Assembly (NCBI GenBank): GCA_005800465.1
Contig: SYFI01000124.1
Span: 1 to 8,623, forward strand
Length of the DNA: 8,623 nucleotides
Origin: Actinomycetota bacterium
GTDB lineage: Bacteria > Actinomycetota > Thermoleophilia > Miltoncostaeales > Miltoncostaeaceae
Direction of reading: 5' to 3'
The position numbers were made by a program, and so were the translations under genes. Under the pieces are notes generated by a model, which was not told where the DNA came from, did not search any database, and saw only the letters and a list, made by a program, of their open reading frames with translations. This document shows positions 1 to 7,094 of this stretch, piece after piece; positions within the stretch are counted from its first letter, which is position 1; the number at the start of each line of letters is the position of its first letter.

Positions 1-218
1 GCAACCTCGACTCCACAAGCGGCCACGAGATCCTCGACCTGCTGCGCCGTGCGGTGGATCAGGGCGGCCGTACCGTGATCATGGTGACGCACGATCCGCG
101 CGCGGCGGTCATCGCCGACCGGGTGCTTATGCTCTCAGATGGCCGTGTGGTCATGGATCGCCCCGGTATGACCGCTGATGAGATCTACGACGCCGTGCGC
201 ACGCTCGACTCCCCGTGA
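1..218 (+). CDS. ABC transporter ATP-binding protein, MacB/LolD type (C-terminal fragment)
   Basis: The reading frame is open from base 3 to a TGA at 216-218, giving the last 71 residues of an ABC ATPase; the rest lies off the left edge. The fragment opens with the D-loop N-L-D-S-T-S-G, which in this family directly follows Walker B. It continues to V-T-H-D, whose His (visible residue 30) is the H-loop residue that senses the ATP gamma-phosphate. The Walker A, Q-loop and signature motifs are outside the window. The tail after the H-loop is short (about 40 residues), as in the small LolD/MacB/FtsE-type ATPases. The stop overlaps the GTG start of the FtsX-type permease in the four bases GTGA (215-218), so this is almost certainly its cytoplasmic ATP-hydrolysing partner. 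The NLDS D-loop and the permease partner support the family call; the substrate is unknown. Confidence 0.9.
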   Translation, partial: NLDSTSGHEILDLLRRAVDQGGRTVIMVTHDPRAAVIADRVLMLSDGRVVMDRPGMTADEIYDAVRTLDSP

Positions 219-2764
219 TCCGATTCATCCTCGCCGGTCTGCGCCAGCGCAAGCTACGCGCTGGGCTCACCGCCACCGCCATCCTGCTTGGCGTCGCCAT
301 GGTCACGGGCACCCTGGTGCTCACCAGCCAGATCACCCGCGCATTCGATGAGATCTTCCAGTCGGCCAATCAGGGTGTGGACGTGCGGGTCACCCCGCGC
401 ATAGATTTCGAGAGCCGGTTCGGGTCCATTCCCACGTTGTCCGAGTCGTTCGTGGCAAAGGTGAAGGGCATTGAGGGCGTGGCCGCCGCCGCTCCCGAGA
501 TCGCCGCGCTTGGATCGCCTGTCATCAACGGCGAGTACGTGCAGGCCACCGGCGCCCCGTCATTCGTGTTCGCACTCGAGCCGCCTCCATTTCAGGCCAC
601 CACGCTGGCGAGCGGCCGCTATCCCCAGGTATCCGGTGAGGTGGCGGTCAACCAGGGGCTCGCCGATTCGCGCGGTGTCGGTATTGGGTCGCGTATGGGC
701 ATCGCCACGCCCAAGGGAGTGCGACCGGTCACCATCACCGGGCTTGTCACCTTCGCCAACATCAGTTCAATCGGTGGCGCCACCATCACCATCGCCCCCA
801 TCGCCGACGTGCAGCGCTGGTACCAGATGGAGGGCAGGATCAACTCCATTGCGGTGTCGGCAAAGCCCGGGGTCTCGCCCACTGAGCTGGCACGGTCACT
901 TGCGGCTGGCCTGCCACGCACACTTGATGTGGCCACGGGTCAGCAGGACGCCGCCAAGCAGGCCAAGCGCACCACCGATGCCATCAACAACTTCTTGCGT
1001 CCGGCGCTACTGGCGTTCGGATTCATCGCCCTGTTCGTGGGCGCCTTCATCATCTTCAACACCTTCTCCATCACGGTGGCCCAGCGCCTGCGCGAGCTCG
1101 GTCTGCTTCGCACCATCGGGGCGAGCCGCCGACAGGTGATGTGGTCGGTGGTAGGCGAGGCCCTGGTGATCGGGCTTGTTGCGGGCATCGTCGGGTTGGC
1201 CGCCGGCTACGGGTTCGCATGGCTTCTGGTGAAGGTTTTCGATGCATTCCTGCCGGGCGGTATCCCTGTGGCGGCGGCGCAGTTGTCGCCGGGCATTGCG
1301 CTCACCGCGTTGCTGGTGGGTGTGGGAGTGACCGTGGTGGCGGCGCTCATCCCCGCCTTCCGTGCCAGTCGTGTGCCACCCATCGCCGCGCTGCGCGAGG
1401 GGGCCGAGATCCCACCCTCGCGTATTTCGCGCTTCACGCCCATCATTGCCGGCGTGCTGGCCGCCGCCGGCGTTGCGCTCATCGTGAGCGGGCTCACGAG
1501 CGACGGCGACGCAACCGACCGCCTTCTCATTATGGCCCTCGGGTCATTTCTGGTGTTCGCCGCCATCGGTGCGCTCAGCCGCTTCGCCGTGCCATTTCTG
1601 GCGCGTGTCATCGGGTGGCCGCTCGAGCGCCTGCCCGGTGCATCGGGTGGCTTGGCGCGGCGTAACGCCACGCGTAATCCTGCGCGCACCGCCGCCACGG
1701 CCGCCGCGCTGATGATCGGCATTGGGCTGGTGGCATTCGTCGCCGTGTTCGCTCAGGGCCTCAAGGCGTCATTCACCGATGCAATCGACAACACGCTGCG
1801 GGGCGATCTGATCGTGACCGGCCGGAGCTTCACGCCCATCCCAGCGGGTACCGTCACTGCGACCGCCAGCACGCCGGGCGTACGCGACGTGGTGGCCGCG
1901 GTGACTGATCGGGCGAAGGTTGACGGTGCCGGCAAGGCGATTGTCTATGGGCTTGACCCTGGAGCGGCCGAACGGTCGCTGGGCCTGCAGTGGGTGCAGG
2001 GATCATCGGCGCTGCTCGGACAACTGAACAGCGGCACCGCGGTGGTGGAGTCGCAATATGCGAAGAGCGGCAACCTCGCGGTGGGCGACATCATCTACGC
2101 GGCGTCATCCACGGGGAAGCGGTCGCAGTTCCGCGTGACGGGTATCTACAAGGACCCCGACATCTTCAATCAGGGGTTCATCGTCGGGCAGCTGCCATTC
2201 CAGCGCGCATTTGCGGCGCGCGATCCCATCTTCCTGCTGGCCACCGTTGATCCCGGGCGCGACCCGGTGGCAGTAAAGGACGCCGTAGCCCGTTCGCTCA
2301 AGCCGTATCCGGTGGCCCAGGTGCGCACCAATGCCGAGTACCGCGATGAGATCAGCAAGCAGGTGGATTCGATCCTCTACCTGCTGTATGTCCTGCTGGC
2401 CATGAGCGTGGTCATCTCGCTGTTCGGCATCGTCAACACGCTGGTGCTGTCGATCACTGAGCGCATACGCGAGATCGGCATGCTGCGCGCCATCGGTCTC
2501 ACCCGGTCGCAGTTGCGCCGCATGGTGCGCTACGAGAGCGTCATCACATCGGGTATCGGCGGGGTTATTGGAATCGTGCTGGGTGTCGCACTGGCCTGGG
2601 TGTTCTGCCTGGGGCTGGCCGATCAGGGAATCGTTTTCCGGGTGCCATGGCTGCAACTCGTGGTGTTCTTCGTGGTGTCCATTGGTGCCGGGGTGCTGGC
2701 TGCCGTCTTGCCCGCGCGCCGTGCCGCACGCCTCGATCCGCTGGATGCCCTGCATTATGAGTAG
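215..2764 (+). CDS. FtsX/MacB-family ABC transporter permease (849 aa, two FtsX domains)
   Basis: This is a large membrane subunit of a type VII (MacB-like) ABC system. Such systems move or extract substrates at the outer face of the membrane, including lipoproteins, peptides and drugs. About ten membrane spans are visible: one at the N terminus (residues about 15-37), three in FtsX domain 1 (about 264-385), two in the middle (about 409-427 and 440-458), one at about 491-515, and three in FtsX domain 2 (about 719-849). Large extracytoplasmic MacB_PCD-like regions follow spans 1 and 7. Both FtsX domains carry the expected cytoplasmic motif after their first span (RLRELGLLRTIGASRRQV and RIREIGMLRAIGLTRSQL). 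Both end in the typical R-A-S/A-R-x-x-P-hydrophobic pattern (RASRVPPIAALREG and RAARLDPLDALHYE). The GTG start has no clear Shine-Dalgarno sequence and shares four bases with the ATPase stop, so translation is probably coupled. The gene encodes two FtsX halves in one chain, so a homo-oligomer is not required. The substrate is unknown. Confidence 0.93.
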   Translation: MIRFILAGLRQRKLRAGLTATAILLGVAMVTGTLVLTSQITRAFDEIFQSANQGVDVRVTPRIDFESRFGSIPTLSESFVAKVKGIEGVAAAAPEIAALGSPVINGEYVQATGAPSFVFALEPPPFQATTLASGRYPQVSGEVAVNQGLADSRGVGIGSRMGIATPKGVRPVTITGLVTFANISSIGGATITIAPIADVQRWYQMEGRINSIAVSAKPGVSPTELARSLAAGLPRTLDVATGQQDAAKQAKRTTDAINNFLRPALLAFGFIALFVGAFIIFNTFSITVAQRLRELGLLRTIGASRRQVMWSVVGEALVIGLVAGIVGLAAGYGFAWLLVKVFDAFLPGGIPVAAAQLSPGIALTALLVGVGVTVVAALIPAFRASRVPPIAALREGAEIPPSRISRFTPIIAGVLAAAGVALIVSGLTSDGDATDRLLIMALGSFLVFAAIGALSRFAVPFLARVIGWPLERLPGASGGLARRNATRNPARTAATAAALMIGIGLVAFVAVFAQGLKASFTDAIDNTLRGDLIVTGRSFTPIPAGTVTATASTPGVRDVVAAVTDRAKVDGAGKAIVYGLDPGAAERSLGLQWVQGSSALLGQLNSGTAVVESQYAKSGNLAVGDIIYAASSTGKRSQFRVTGIYKDPDIFNQGFIVGQLPFQRAFAARDPIFLLATVDPGRDPVAVKDAVARSLKPYPVAQVRTNAEYRDEISKQVDSILYLLYVLLAMSVVISLFGIVNTLVLSITERIREIGMLRAIGLTRSQLRRMVRYESVITSGIGGVIGIVLGVALAWVFCLGLADQGIVFRVPWLQLVVFFVVSIGAGVLAAVLPARRAARLDPLDALHYE

Positions 2765-3647
2765 GGCACGCCGGGCCGCGGCGTTGGCGCTGATTGCGCT
2801 CACCATCACGGCGGCTGGATGCTCGCGCAAGTCTGATGCTGCGGCGCCATCCAGCAGCGAGGCATCGGCGCGCATCGTGGCGACCGCCGGCTTCGGGGCC
2901 ACGCCCCTGTTGGATGCCCCGGTATCGGCGGGCAGCTCGGTGATTGACGGCCTGCGGTCGGTCACTGCCGTGGAAACCGCGTACGGCGGCGGTTTCGTGG
3001 CGTCGATGCTGGGCCGTGGCACCCAGACGTCACCGCCCGCCGACTGGTTCTTCTACGTCAATGGCATCGAGTCACCCGTGGGTGCGGCCCAGGTCACGCT
3101 GAGAGATGGCGACGTCGCCTGGTGGGATCACCACGGCTGGTCGGGCGCCATGAGTATCCGCGGTGTGGTGGGGTCGTGGCCCGAGCCCTTTGTGCATCTG
3201 GCCCCGCGCGTGTCGTCCGACCCGCCACTGGCCGGCGCACTGCGCGCCGCCGGGGCCGTTGTTGTGACCGGCCCCTCCGTATTCCGTGTGCGAGTGGGGA
3301 CCGATGCATCACTGGCTGCCCGGGACGCCACGTGGCGGAACATCGCCGGCGACCCGGGCAGCAATCACCTTGCCGGCGGTATTGCGGGCGGGCGCGTGGT
3401 GCTCATTCCTCCCGGAGGGGGAGCGCCGGTGCCGGTGGATGGGGCATCAGCGGTTGCGGTGCTGGTGCCGGTGAGTGCGACCCCTGATGATGGCGCGCTC
3501 CTGGCAATCGCGGGCCTCGATGCCGCCGCCGCCCGGGCCGCCGCCGTCACTATCGCGCGCGATCCGGCGGTGCTGGCCCAGCGGTTTGCCGTGGCCTTCG
3601 ACGCCACCGGAACCTCGGTGCAAAGCGCCGGCAGGGAGGAGCCATGA
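2757..3647 (+). CDS. DUF4430-domain lipoprotein (296 aa)
   Basis: This is a predicted surface lipoprotein. From the ATG at 2757 the protein begins with a basic n-region (MSRARR), a hydrophobic core (residues 7-20) and a lipobox-like A-A-G-C with Cys22 as the lipidation site. The frame is open further upstream, to an ATG at 2568, but that start would lie deep inside the permease gene and would bury the signal peptide, so 2757 is chosen. Residues about 39-130 match the DUF4430 (transcobalamin C-terminal-like) pattern, including the W-F-F-Y-V-N-G-I-E core and R-D-G-D-V-A-W-W-D. A WPEPF motif follows, then about 160 Ala/Val/Gly-rich residues I cannot assign. The start overlaps the permease end by 8 nt and no Shine-Dalgarno sequence is evident. 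The end overlaps tadA in ATGA. DUF4430 has no established enzymatic role; ligand binding at the cell surface, possibly serving the upstream ABC system, is an inference. Confidence 0.85.
   Translation: MSRARRAAALALIALTITAAGCSRKSDAAAPSSSEASARIVATAGFGATPLLDAPVSAGSSVIDGLRSVTAVETAYGGGFVASMLGRGTQTSPPADWFFYVNGIESPVGAAQVTLRDGDVAWWDHHGWSGAMSIRGVVGSWPEPFVHLAPRVSSDPPLAGALRAAGAVVVTGPSVFRVRVGTDASLAARDATWRNIAGDPGSNHLAGGIAGGRVVLIPPGGGAPVPVDGASAVAVLVPVSATPDDGALLAIAGLDAAAARAAAVTIARDPAVLAQRFAVAFDATGTSVQSAGREEP
3635..3641 (+). promoter_or_regulatory. Ribosome binding site of tadA
   Basis: The purine tract GGAGGAG ends 2 nt before the tadA ATG at 3644; the GGAGG part is 4 nt away. It lies inside the last codons of the lipoprotein gene. 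It is the only strong Shine-Dalgarno sequence in this operon, which suggests tadA can be initiated independently as well as by coupling. Confidence 0.65.
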
Positions 3648-4102
3648 CGCCCGACGACGAGCGCTGGATGCGCCGCGCGCTGGACGAGGCCCGGTGCGCT
3701 CCCGACCATGGCGATGTGCCCGTGGGGTGCGTGGTGGTGTGCGATGGCGAGATAATCGCCAGCGGTCGCAACGAGCGTGAGCTCCGCCAGGATCCCACCG
3801 CGCATGCCGAGGTGCTCGCAATTCGTGATGCCGCCATCGCCCTTGGCGGGTGGCGTCTGGTGGGGGCCACGTTGTACGTCACACTTGAGCCATGCCCCAT
3901 GTGCGCCGGGGCAATTCTTCAGGCACGACCGGAGCGCGTGGTGTGGGGAGCCCCTGAGCCGGTGTCGGGATCGGCCGGCAGCGTGATCGACCTGTTCCGC
4001 GATCCACGCCTGCCCACGCGTATTCCGGTTCTGCAGGGGGTTCTCGCCGCCGAGTCAGCAACTATGCTCCGCGCATTCTTCGCCGACCGCCGGGGCGGCT
4101 GA
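3644..4102 (+). CDS. tadA: tRNA-specific adenosine deaminase TadA (152 aa)
   Basis: TadA deaminates adenosine-34 of tRNA-Arg(ACG) to inosine, so that one tRNA can read several CGN codons. It is a zinc enzyme of the cytidine-deaminase fold and usually essential. The zinc and catalytic residues are all present: His54 and Glu56 in T-A-H-A-E, and Cys84 and Cys87 in E-P-C-P-M-C-A-G. The V-P-V-G segment (25-28), the D-P-T-A-H-A-E context and the length are standard for TadA rather than for a free-nucleoside deaminase. The position equivalent to E. coli Asp108 is Glu105 in G-A-P-E-P-V-S-G; as I recall, Glu is common there in actinobacteria. The Val107 after it replaces the usual Lys. The ATG overlaps the lipoprotein stop (ATGA) and has a good ribosome binding site. 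It is the last gene of the operon; the next gene starts 79 nt downstream with its own signals. Confidence 0.95.
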   Translation: MTPDDERWMRRALDEARCAPDHGDVPVGCVVVCDGEIIASGRNERELRQDPTAHAEVLAIRDAAIALGGWRLVGATLYVTLEPCPMCAGAILQARPERVVWGAPEPVSGSAGSVIDLFRDPRLPTRIPVLQGVLAAESATMLRAFFADRRGG

Positions 4103-4132
4103 CACGGAGGACCCAGCGCATACCGGCACGGC

Positions 4133-4152
4133 GGAGGCCGTTGCTAGCCTCC
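4133..4152 (+). repeat. Small inverted repeat between tadA and the hydrolase gene
   Basis: GGAGGC at 4133-4138 pairs with GCCTCC at 4147-4152, with an 8-nt loop. The 6-bp stem is weak and no T-run follows. Its right arm overlaps the proposed -10 box at 4145-4150. It could be a weak terminator for tadA, an operator over the hydrolase promoter, or chance. Confidence 0.3.
4142..4150 (+). promoter_or_regulatory. Candidate extended -10 promoter of the GH-A hydrolase gene
   Basis: TGC followed by TAGCCT fits an extended -10 element (TGn-TAnnnT) and ends 31 nt before the GTG start. That would give a leader of roughly 25 nt including the ribosome binding site. No TTGACA-like -35 box is seen at the usual distance. 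A similar TAGCGTCC element lies before the gene at 7256. This is a motif match only. Confidence 0.4.
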
Positions 4153-4170
4153 AGTCGTCCCCGACTTCTT

Positions 4171-4174
4171 GGAG
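4171..4174 (+). promoter_or_regulatory. Ribosome binding site of the GH-A hydrolase gene
   Basis: GGAG lies 7 nt before the GTG at 4182. This spacing supports the GTG as the real start, which in turn exposes a complete signal peptide. Confidence 0.6.
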
Positions 4175-4181
4175 TGAAAGC

Positions 4182-5309
4182 GTGAGAACACCTGTCGTTG
4201 GTCTTTTGACGGCCGCCGTAATTCTTGCCATTCCCGTGGCATCTGCAAGGGGCGCGGCTGCAGGTGTGCAGGATGACCGCCTGCCAGTGACCGCCCCAGC
4301 CGACCTTCAGGCGCGGGTGGACACGCTGAAGTCCACCGGTGCCAAGGTCACACGAGTCGATCTCTACTGGGGTGCCACGGCACCCGTACGCCCCGCGAAC
4401 CCAACCGACCCCAACGACCCCGCGTACAACTGGCAGTGGGCGGACACCATCTTCAGCCAACTCCAGACCGCTGGCATCACGCCCATCGTCACCACGTGGA
4501 ACGGCCCGGCCTGGGCCACTGGTGGCAAGTCCACCGGCCAGCCCACATGGAACGCCAACGGCCCGGTCAACGCCAAGGACTACGCCAATTTCATGCAGGC
4601 GGTGGCCACGCGCTACAACGGCAAGACCAACATCCCGGGCTTTGGACCGGTGATGGTGAAGAACTACGAAGTGTGGAACGAGCCCAACCTGCAGCTGTAT
4701 ATGCGGCCGCAGTACAAGGGCAAGACACCCCTGGCGGGCAAGAAGTACGCCCAGATGGTCAATCTCACCACGCCGGTGGTGCGGGCGGCCAACCCGCGTG
4801 CCATCGTCATCGCCGGGGTCACCGGGCCGAAGGGCAAGAGCGATTCCACAGGTCGCGGCACCATCGACTGGTATGCCGACCTGAAGAAGGCCGGCATGAA
4901 GAGGTACAACGTGATCTCCCAGCACATCTACCCGGCTGCGGCTCCCACCAGGAAGACGAATGCGATCCCGTCGTGGTCAACGTTCGACAAGGTCATTCAG
5001 GCGGTCAACAGACTGCCCGGTGGATCATCGAAGAAGATCTACGTCACTGAGTCGTCGTACACCACGGCGAAGACGCCCTATCGCACGGTGTCGGTGACGC
5101 CCAGCCAGCAGGCCACCTACCTGGAGCAGATCTGGACCCTGCCGGTGGTCAAGAACAGCCGCGTGCCACTGGTGATGTGGTTTCAGCTGCAGGACAACCC
5201 CAACTGGCCGGGTGGTCTGTTCCTCGACAGCGGTGGCAGCAAGCCGTCTCTGGCAGCGTTTAAGCGCGTTGTCGCCGCGCACCGGCCCACCGGATCGCTG
5301 GCTCCCTAG
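4182..5309 (+). CDS. Secreted clan GH-A glycoside hydrolase, GH39/GH5-like (375 aa)
   Basis: This is a predicted exported retaining glycosidase with a (beta/alpha)8-barrel. The N terminus is a signal peptide: Arg2, a hydrophobic core to about residue 20, and likely cleavage after A-S-A (residue 22) or within the following Ala-rich stretch. The mature protein begins near V-Q-D-D-R-L-P-V. The clan GH-A marks are visible. The acid/base Glu167 sits in the strand-4 motif V-W-N-E-P-N, and the likely nucleophile Glu290 in Y-V-T-E-S-S. His248 and Tyr250 (Q-H-I-Y-P) match the conserved active-site His/Tyr region. Early strands include V-T-R-V-D-L-Y-W and T-P-I-V-T-T-W-N-G-P-A-W-A. There is no carbohydrate-binding module or cell-wall anchor, and the protein ends soon after the barrel. 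The exact family and substrate (xyloside, glucan or other) cannot be read from motifs. It is a single gene with its own ribosome binding site, and no other carbohydrate gene is nearby. Confidence 0.85.
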   Translation: MRTPVVGLLTAAVILAIPVASARGAAAGVQDDRLPVTAPADLQARVDTLKSTGAKVTRVDLYWGATAPVRPANPTDPNDPAYNWQWADTIFSQLQTAGITPIVTTWNGPAWATGGKSTGQPTWNANGPVNAKDYANFMQAVATRYNGKTNIPGFGPVMVKNYEVWNEPNLQLYMRPQYKGKTPLAGKKYAQMVNLTTPVVRAANPRAIVIAGVTGPKGKSDSTGRGTIDWYADLKKAGMKRYNVISQHIYPAAAPTRKTNAIPSWSTFDKVIQAVNRLPGGSSKKIYVTESSYTTAKTPYRTVSVTPSQQATYLEQIWTLPVVKNSRVPLVMWFQLQDNPNWPGGLFLDSGGSKPSLAAFKRVVAAHRPTGSLAP

Positions 5310-5316
5310 TGCACGC

Positions 5317-5352
5317 GTGACCTCACGGCGCCACCTCGCGCCGTGAGGTCAC
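5317..5352. terminator. Bidirectional hairpin between convergent genes
   Basis: A perfect 15-bp inverted repeat (GTGACCTCACGGCGC at 5317-5331 and its complement at 5338-5352) has a 6-nt loop. It starts 7 nt after the hydrolase stop and contains the stop codon (5323-5325) and the last nine sense codons of the minus-strand permease gene. No T-run follows on either strand, as is common for hairpin terminators in high-GC actinobacteria. Its position between two convergent 3' ends fits a shared terminator. Confidence 0.75.
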
Positions 5353-6117
5353 CAGCAGGGCCACACCGGACGCCACCACGGCGACCCCGATGAGCACCAG
5401 CCAACTCGAAGTGGGTATCGACCCTGTGCCGAGCACATTCGATGGCCGGTACCAATGCATTAGCGAGATGGGGCCGAATGGCTCCGCCAGGCTCCAGATC
5501 TGCGCCAGGTAGTCGATCGCGTAGAAGATGAGCGCGGTGCCCGCGCCCATGCTGATGGCCCGGGCACCGGTGCGCGAGAACGACGCGGCCAGCGCCGTGA
5601 TGGTGCCGATGCCGCTGAACAGCAGGAACATGGTGAGCGCGGTGAGCGCCACCGACCCAAAGGGCACCGTGCCGAGGTCATCGATGGTTCCCACCGCGAT
5701 GAATGCGCCGATGGAGCCGAGCACCGTGACGATGGCCAGTGAGATCTCCATAGCGATCAGCTCGGCCCCGATCCATGCGGTGCGCCGCAGCGGACGCGAC
5801 AGCAGCAACTCGGCCACCCCGTGCTCGACATCGCGGGCTGATGCCGCACCCGCCGCGATTGCGGTGGTGGCCAGGAGCGCGAGCGTGATGGGGTGGATGA
5901 ATCCGGAACCGAGATACCCCGCCGGGCTCGCCAGATCAGCCCCCTGCACGAATGCACGGATGGCTGGCGGCAGCGACTCCACCAGGCTGCGTATCTGGTT
6001 CTGGTCGACTGATGCATACGACAGTCCCACCAGAAAGAGGAACGTGCCAAGTGCAACGCCCAGCAGAAGGGTGCGGCGAAGCGACCGGCGCAGCGTGAGC
6101 CCGAGTATCACGCGCAT
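5323..6117 (-). CDS. ABC-2 type transporter permease (264 aa)
   Basis: This is the membrane subunit of an ABC-2 type exporter. About six hydrophobic spans are visible, at residues about 16-36, 71-94, 108-140, 150-173, 183-205 and 235-256. The cytoplasmic segment between spans 2 and 3 carries D-V-E-H-G-V-A-E-L-L-L-S-R-P-L-R-R, the motif typical of ABC-2 permeases of the E-x-G-T-x-E-x-L-L-x-x-P-x-x-R type. It is thought to be the coupling helix region. Its ATG is at 6115-6117 and shares one base with the stop of the upstream ATPase gene (TGATG on the minus strand). GGGAG lies 10 nt upstream, at 6128-6132. Its own 3' end forms part of the 5317-5352 hairpin. The substrate is not evident; drugs, lipids and peptides are all possible for this family. 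Confidence 0.9.
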   Translation of the reverse strand: MRVILGLTLRRSLRRTLLLGVALGTFLFLVGLSYASVDQNQIRSLVESLPPAIRAFVQGADLASPAGYLGSGFIHPITLALLATTAIAAGAASARDVEHGVAELLLSRPLRRTAWIGAELIAMEISLAIVTVLGSIGAFIAVGTIDDLGTVPFGSVALTALTMFLLFSGIGTITALAASFSRTGARAISMGAGTALIFYAIDYLAQIWSLAEPFGPISLMHWYRPSNVLGTGSIPTSSWLVLIGVAVVASGVALLVTSRREVAP

Positions 6118-7040
6118 CAGTCGGCGTCTCCCAGATAGAGCGCACGGAAGACATCCTCGAGGCGGGCAGCATTGATGGTGACGTCGCGCGGCGACAGCGC
6201 CCCGAGCCGGGTGAGGAGCAGTCCCGGGTCACCCGCGAGCGTGAAGTGGTGCACGTGCCCGTCCACGCGCAGGTCGGCGATGCCGTCCACGCGGTAGGTG
6301 GCTGGGTCCACATCCCCATCGAACAGCACTTCGACGGTACGCACACGGGCGCGACGGAGCTCGGCCACATCGCGTACAAGCAGCAGCCGGCCATCGCGCA
6401 CCATGGCCACGCGGTCGCACAACTCATCTACTTCGCCCAGTACGTGACTTGAGAAGAACACTGTGCGTCCGGCACGCGCACGCTCCTCCAGCACTTCGAG
6501 GAGGCGCGCCTGCATGACCGGGTCGAGTCCTGATGTGGGCTCGTCGAGGATGATGACCGCGGGGTCGTGCTGCAGCGCTGCCACCAGACCCAGCTTCTGC
6601 CGCATGCCCGTGGAGTAGTCGCGGATGCGCTTGCCAAGCGTGTGTTCATTAAGGTCGAGTGCCGACAGCAGGTGGTCGCGCAGTACGGGCGGCCTCGGGT
6701 GCAGACGGGCCAGGGCGTCGAGCATGCGCCGGCCGGACACCCCGCGGATCAGTCCCAGATCACCAGGCACATAACCGGCATCGGTGAGCGCGACCATGCG
6801 ATCGGTGGCCAGGTCGTGCCCGTTGATGGCCACGCTGCCGGTAGTGGGGGAGAGGATTCCAAGCGCAAGCCGGATGATGGTGGTCTTGCCCGCGCCGTTG
6901 GGGCCAAGAAACCCGATCCGCTCACCGTGGGCGATCTCGAGGTCGATGTCCTCGAGCGCCATTACGTCCGACCGGTACGACTTGCCGAGCCCTTGGGCAT
7001 GGATGGCGGCGGTGCTGATCACTCCCGACAGGGTAGGCAT
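6117..7040 (-). CDS. ABC transporter ATP-binding protein of an ABC-2 exporter (307 aa)
   Basis: This is the ATPase for the adjacent ABC-2 permease. The motifs run in order: Walker A G-P-N-G-A-G-K-T (residues 46-53), signature Y-S-T-G-M-R-Q-K (142-149), Walker B V-I-I-L-D-E (162-167) with D-loop G-L-D-P, and H-loop His199 in S-S-H-V-L. At the Q-loop the sequence is G-Y-V-P-G-D-L-G-L, so the usual Gln is replaced by Gly93; I recall this as common in actinobacterial ABC-2 ATPases. Residues about 205-307 form the accessory C-terminal region of this family, ending with L-E-D-V-F-R-A-L-Y. The ATG at 7040 is chosen because an in-frame stop lies just upstream at 7062-7064. GTG at 7022 is the only close alternative, and neither has a clear ribosome binding site. 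It is the first gene of a two-gene unit transcribed away from the palindrome at 7095-7114. Confidence 0.92.
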   Translation of the reverse strand: MPTLSGVISTAAIHAQGLGKSYRSDVMALEDIDLEIAHGERIGFLGPNGAGKTTIIRLALGILSPTTGSVAINGHDLATDRMVALTDAGYVPGDLGLIRGVSGRRMLDALARLHPRPPVLRDHLLSALDLNEHTLGKRIRDYSTGMRQKLGLVAALQHDPAVIILDEPTSGLDPVMQARLLEVLEERARAGRTVFFSSHVLGEVDELCDRVAMVRDGRLLLVRDVAELRRARVRTVEVLFDGDVDPATYRVDGIADLRVDGHVHHFTLAGDPGLLLTRLGALSPRDVTINAARLEDVFRALYLGDAD

Positions 7041-7094
7041 GTCGCGACGCCAAGCCGGTGGTCATCCGTCCTTTTCTCGCGAGCGCGGATGAAC

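Noticed and set aside
2105..3022. Long minus-strand open frame (305 codons) across the permease end and lipoprotein start
   Set aside because: It lies antisense to two well-supported genes, is rich in Arg, His and Asp with no domain, and long antisense frames are expected in high-GC coding DNA.
4103..4181. Possible small RNA gene (SRP RNA or tRNA) after tadA, as seen beside tadA in some genomes
   Set aside because: The gap is 79 nt, has no cloverleaf or CCA end and no SRP core, and is accounted for by a promoter-like element and a ribosome binding site.
4062..4925. Minus-strand open frame (287 codons) over the hydrolase gene
   Set aside because: It is antisense to a gene with signal peptide and catalytic motifs, and has no recognisable protein features of its own.
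6922..7065. Minus-strand ATG at 7063-7065 after an AAAAGGA tract as an alternative start for the ABC-2 ATPase or a leader peptide
   Set aside because: It is out of frame with the ATPase and gives a 47-residue Arg/His/Pro-rich peptide; the Shine-Dalgarno spacing is only 3 nt.
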